A stretch of 64,000 nt of DNA from Fimbriimonas ginsengisoli Gsoil 348. GTDB lineage: Bacteria > Armatimonadota > Fimbriimonadia > Fimbriimonadales > Fimbriimonadaceae. Both the position numbers and the translations under genes were made by a program. Under the pieces are notes generated by a model. The model was not told the DNA's origin and made no database searches. It was given only the letters and a program-made list of their open reading frames with translations. Shown here piece by piece: positions 62,353-64,000 of the stretch. The stretch is from NCBI GenBank assembly GCA_945881865.1, contig CAMCVK010000010.1, positions 62,001 to 126,000 of the forward strand, read 5' to 3'. How positions within the stretch are numbered: position 1 is the first letter of the stretch; each line of letters starts with the position of its first letter.

Positions 62353-63495
62353 ATGCAAGCCGCCACCGTTGCTCTGTTTCGCGCTCAGTTCGGTCACGAA
62401 CCCGCTTGGATTGCCCGGGCGCCGGGCCGGGTGAACCTGATTGGCGAGCACACCGACTACAACGATGGGTTTGTTTTTCCGGCGGCCATCGACCGCTTCA
62501 CGTGGATCGCCGCTTCGCCGACGGACGGATTGTCCGAGTTGGTCTCGGCGAACTTGGGCTTGGCGGCTCCGGTTGATGTGACCGATTCGATCCCCGGTGC
62601 CGTAACGGACTGGGGTCAGTACGCCGCAGGAATGGCTTGGGCGTTTCGCGAGGCGGGTTACTCGGTCGGCAATCTTCGGGCGGCGGTCGCGAGCAACGTG
62701 CCGATGGGAAGCGGCGTCAGCAGCAGCGCGGCGCTGGAAATGGCGCTGGCCGCGTACTGGCAGGCCGAATCAGGCCTGGATGTCGATCAGGTCGCCATGG
62801 CCAAGATCGGGCAGCGGTGCGAGAACGGCTACATCGGCCTCCGGACCGGCATCATGGACCAGCTTGCATCAGCCAACGGTCGTGCGGGCGCCGCGATGTT
62901 CATTGACACCCGATCGCTGGAGATCGCCTATGCGCCGGTGCCTTCGGGCTTGTCGATGGTCATTTTGGACACGCTCAAGCCGAGGGCCTTAACGGCTTCC
63001 GCCTACAACGAGCGCCGCTCGCAGTGCGAAGCGGCGGCGGCCGTCCTTGGGGTAGCCAGCCTTCGCGACGCCACCCTCGCCGGTCTAGAAGCCGCCGTTG
63101 ACCAAATGGACCCAACCGCCTTCCGGCGCGCTCGCCATGTGATCTCGGAAAACCAGCGTTGCCTCGATTTCCGGCTTGCGCTCGAGAACTCCGACTTAGA
63201 CCAGATTGGCGCGCTGATGGCTGGAAGCCACAATAGCTTGCGCGACGACTATGAGGTCAGTTGCACCGAGCTGGACGCGATGGTAGAAGCCGCGTTGGCA
63301 AGCCCGGGAGTGGTCGGCGTTCGCATGACCGGCGCGGGTTTTGGCGGCTGCTGCATTGCGCTTGTGAACTCCAGCCAAGTTGATGCGTTTAATCGTTCTT
63401 GCCTTACCGCTTACAAAGGAAAAACAGGACTTGCAGGAATGGCCGAAACGTGCCTTGCCGCCGACGGAGCAACCGCCGAGCGATGGGTTTCGTAA
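62353..63495 (+). CDS. galK: galactokinase
   Basis: A 380-residue GHMP kinase phosphorylating galactose at C1. Galactose-binding motif GRVNLIGEHTDYNDGFVFP, ATP motif PMGSGVSSSAALEMALAAYW, catalytic Asp in LRTGIMDQLASANG, and C-terminal GAGFGGCCIAL. No galT in the window, although galE lies at 729. Confidence 0.94.
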   Translation: MQAATVALFRAQFGHEPAWIARAPGRVNLIGEHTDYNDGFVFPAAIDRFTWIAASPTDGLSELVSANLGLAAPVDVTDSIPGAVTDWGQYAAGMAWAFREAGYSVGNLRAAVASNVPMGSGVSSSAALEMALAAYWQAESGLDVDQVAMAKIGQRCENGYIGLRTGIMDQLASANGRAGAAMFIDTRSLEIAYAPVPSGLSMVILDTLKPRALTASAYNERRSQCEAAAAVLGVASLRDATLAGLEAAVDQMDPTAFRRARHVISENQRCLDFRLALENSDLDQIGALMAGSHNSLRDDYEVSCTELDAMVEAALASPGVVGVRMTGAGFGGCCIALVNSSQVDAFNRSCLTAYKGKTGLAGMAETCLAADGATAERWVS

Positions 63496-63552
63496 TCCGT
63501 GCGGACTGCAGCGCAATATTCAAAAAAGTTCGCCCTCTGGGCAGAAATGCCG

Positions 63553-63558
63553 TATGAT
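63553..63558 (+). promoter_or_regulatory. TATGAT -10 box upstream of the LuxR-type regulator
   Basis: TATGAT followed by a leader of about 85 bases to ATG 63649. The leader contains several purine-rich GGGG and GAAAAG stretches; no clear stem-loop is seen. Confidence 0.4.
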
Positions 63559-63648
63559 AGGGGCGTGAAAGGGGAAAAGCTCGTAAAGATACGGGTCGTT
63601 CCACCGCTCTAACGCATCGTTATGGCGGGATTCCGCCGAGGTTCTTGC

Positions 63649-63909
63649 ATGATCGCCACCGCTCCTTCCTTAACGTCTTCGCCGAGACCCGTTCGCCTTA
63701 CCAAACGGGAGGTTGAGGTTCTGAATCTCATCGCCCAGGGTCACAGCAGCCGCGAGGCAGCCGAGGCGCTTTACGTCTCGAAGAGAACGGTCGATTTTCA
63801 TCTTGCAAACATCTACGATAAATTGCAAGTAAGCAACCGCGTGCAAGCTTTCCGGGCCGCAACTCGCTTGGGACTCATTCCCTTCGAGCCGACCATGCGG
63901 GTGTTCTAA
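63649..63909 (+). CDS. HTH-only LuxR/GerE-type regulator
   Basis: An 86-residue protein made of little more than a LuxR-type helix-turn-helix (LTKREVEVLNLIAQGHSSREAAEALYVSKRTVDFHLANIYDKLQVSNRVQAF, residues ~20-72) and short tails. GerE of Bacillus is similarly small. With no receiver or ligand domain it may act constitutively or through a partner. Start ATG 63649 has GAGG 8 bases upstream; ATG 63622 is in frame without one. Confidence 0.85.
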   Translation: MIATAPSLTSSPRPVRLTKREVEVLNLIAQGHSSREAAEALYVSKRTVDFHLANIYDKLQVSNRVQAFRAATRLGLIPFEPTMRVF

Positions 63910-64000
63910 CATTTCGCTTTCGGGCTTCCTGAGTAAGGCGCTCGACTTCCCTTTTCCGAGCCGCTGCGCTCTCTGCGACGCGATGGGACCCGACGCCATC

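Noticed and set aside
63875-64000. Minus-strand frame entering from the right edge
   Set aside because: Its end looks protein-like (REVERLTQEARKRNV) but it overlaps the regulator gene by 35 bases, and too little is visible to call.

Overview
The window is a GC-rich, gene-dense bacterial chromosome segment. It reads as a diderm: it has a C-terminal-Phe outer-membrane barrel, Tat and Sec signal peptides, lipoboxes, a PEP-CTERM protein and a type IV prepilin-like protein. DapL, type III pantothenate kinase and many promoters lying directly against start codons add to the picture. My best guess is Armatimonadota (Fimbriimonadia-like). This is an inference from style and gene content, not from a marker gene, and I hold it at about even odds.

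Layout. 1-6044: envelope sugar genes (galE, a small membrane protein, rmlD, then a UbiA / DprE2-like / DprE1-like trio that looks like the polyprenyl-phosphoryl-arabinose pathway of mycobacteria). 6044-13459: an accessory block of five RHS-core 'tip' cassettes. Each carries the same ~105-residue RHS core, a different C-terminal domain (two look like phospholipase A2, one is a glycine-rich membrane-active type) and a different downstream candidate immunity gene (lipoprotein, ankyrin, membrane proteins). The block ends in a 31-base remnant of a sixth core. 13708-17695: nrnA-truB, a DUF2752 membrane protein, a D-cysteine desulfhydrase-like enzyme and a small exported protein. 17741-23222: two large secreted subtilases with NBR1/FW-like Ig domains and a strong terminator. 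23305-31878: fused E1 dehydrogenase, sdhC, eno, GGCT, DinB, Tat-SOD, and the rpsU-ybeY-dgkA/PAP2-corC operon. 31922-43206: exported proteins, radC-ispG-deiminase-dapL operon, tRNA-Pro, a HEPN/MNT toxin-antitoxin pair, a lipoprotein and a propeller-phosphoesterase. 43295-50910: two PhyH dioxygenases with a sugar ABC importer, a Nat-type ABC exporter and a HAD phosphatase. 50961-54559: exported Ig-like protein, outer-membrane barrel, caspase-like protein. 54719-63909: prepilin, coaX-glmM-grpE, a third PhyH, ychF, a DHFR-like reductase, an M20 dipeptidase, galK and a HTH-only LuxR-type regulator.

Three structural habits recur. First, TAnnnT (often GGTAnnnT) -10 boxes sit 6-9 bases before start codons, which predicts widespread leaderless transcripts. 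Second, four convergent gene pairs share the same four bases (YTAG) for both stop codons. Third, operon neighbours overlap by ATGA/GTGA. The most unusual content is the RHS tip/immunity array, in which every tip has its own start codon and most have a clear ribosome binding site, and the arabinose-donor gene trio.
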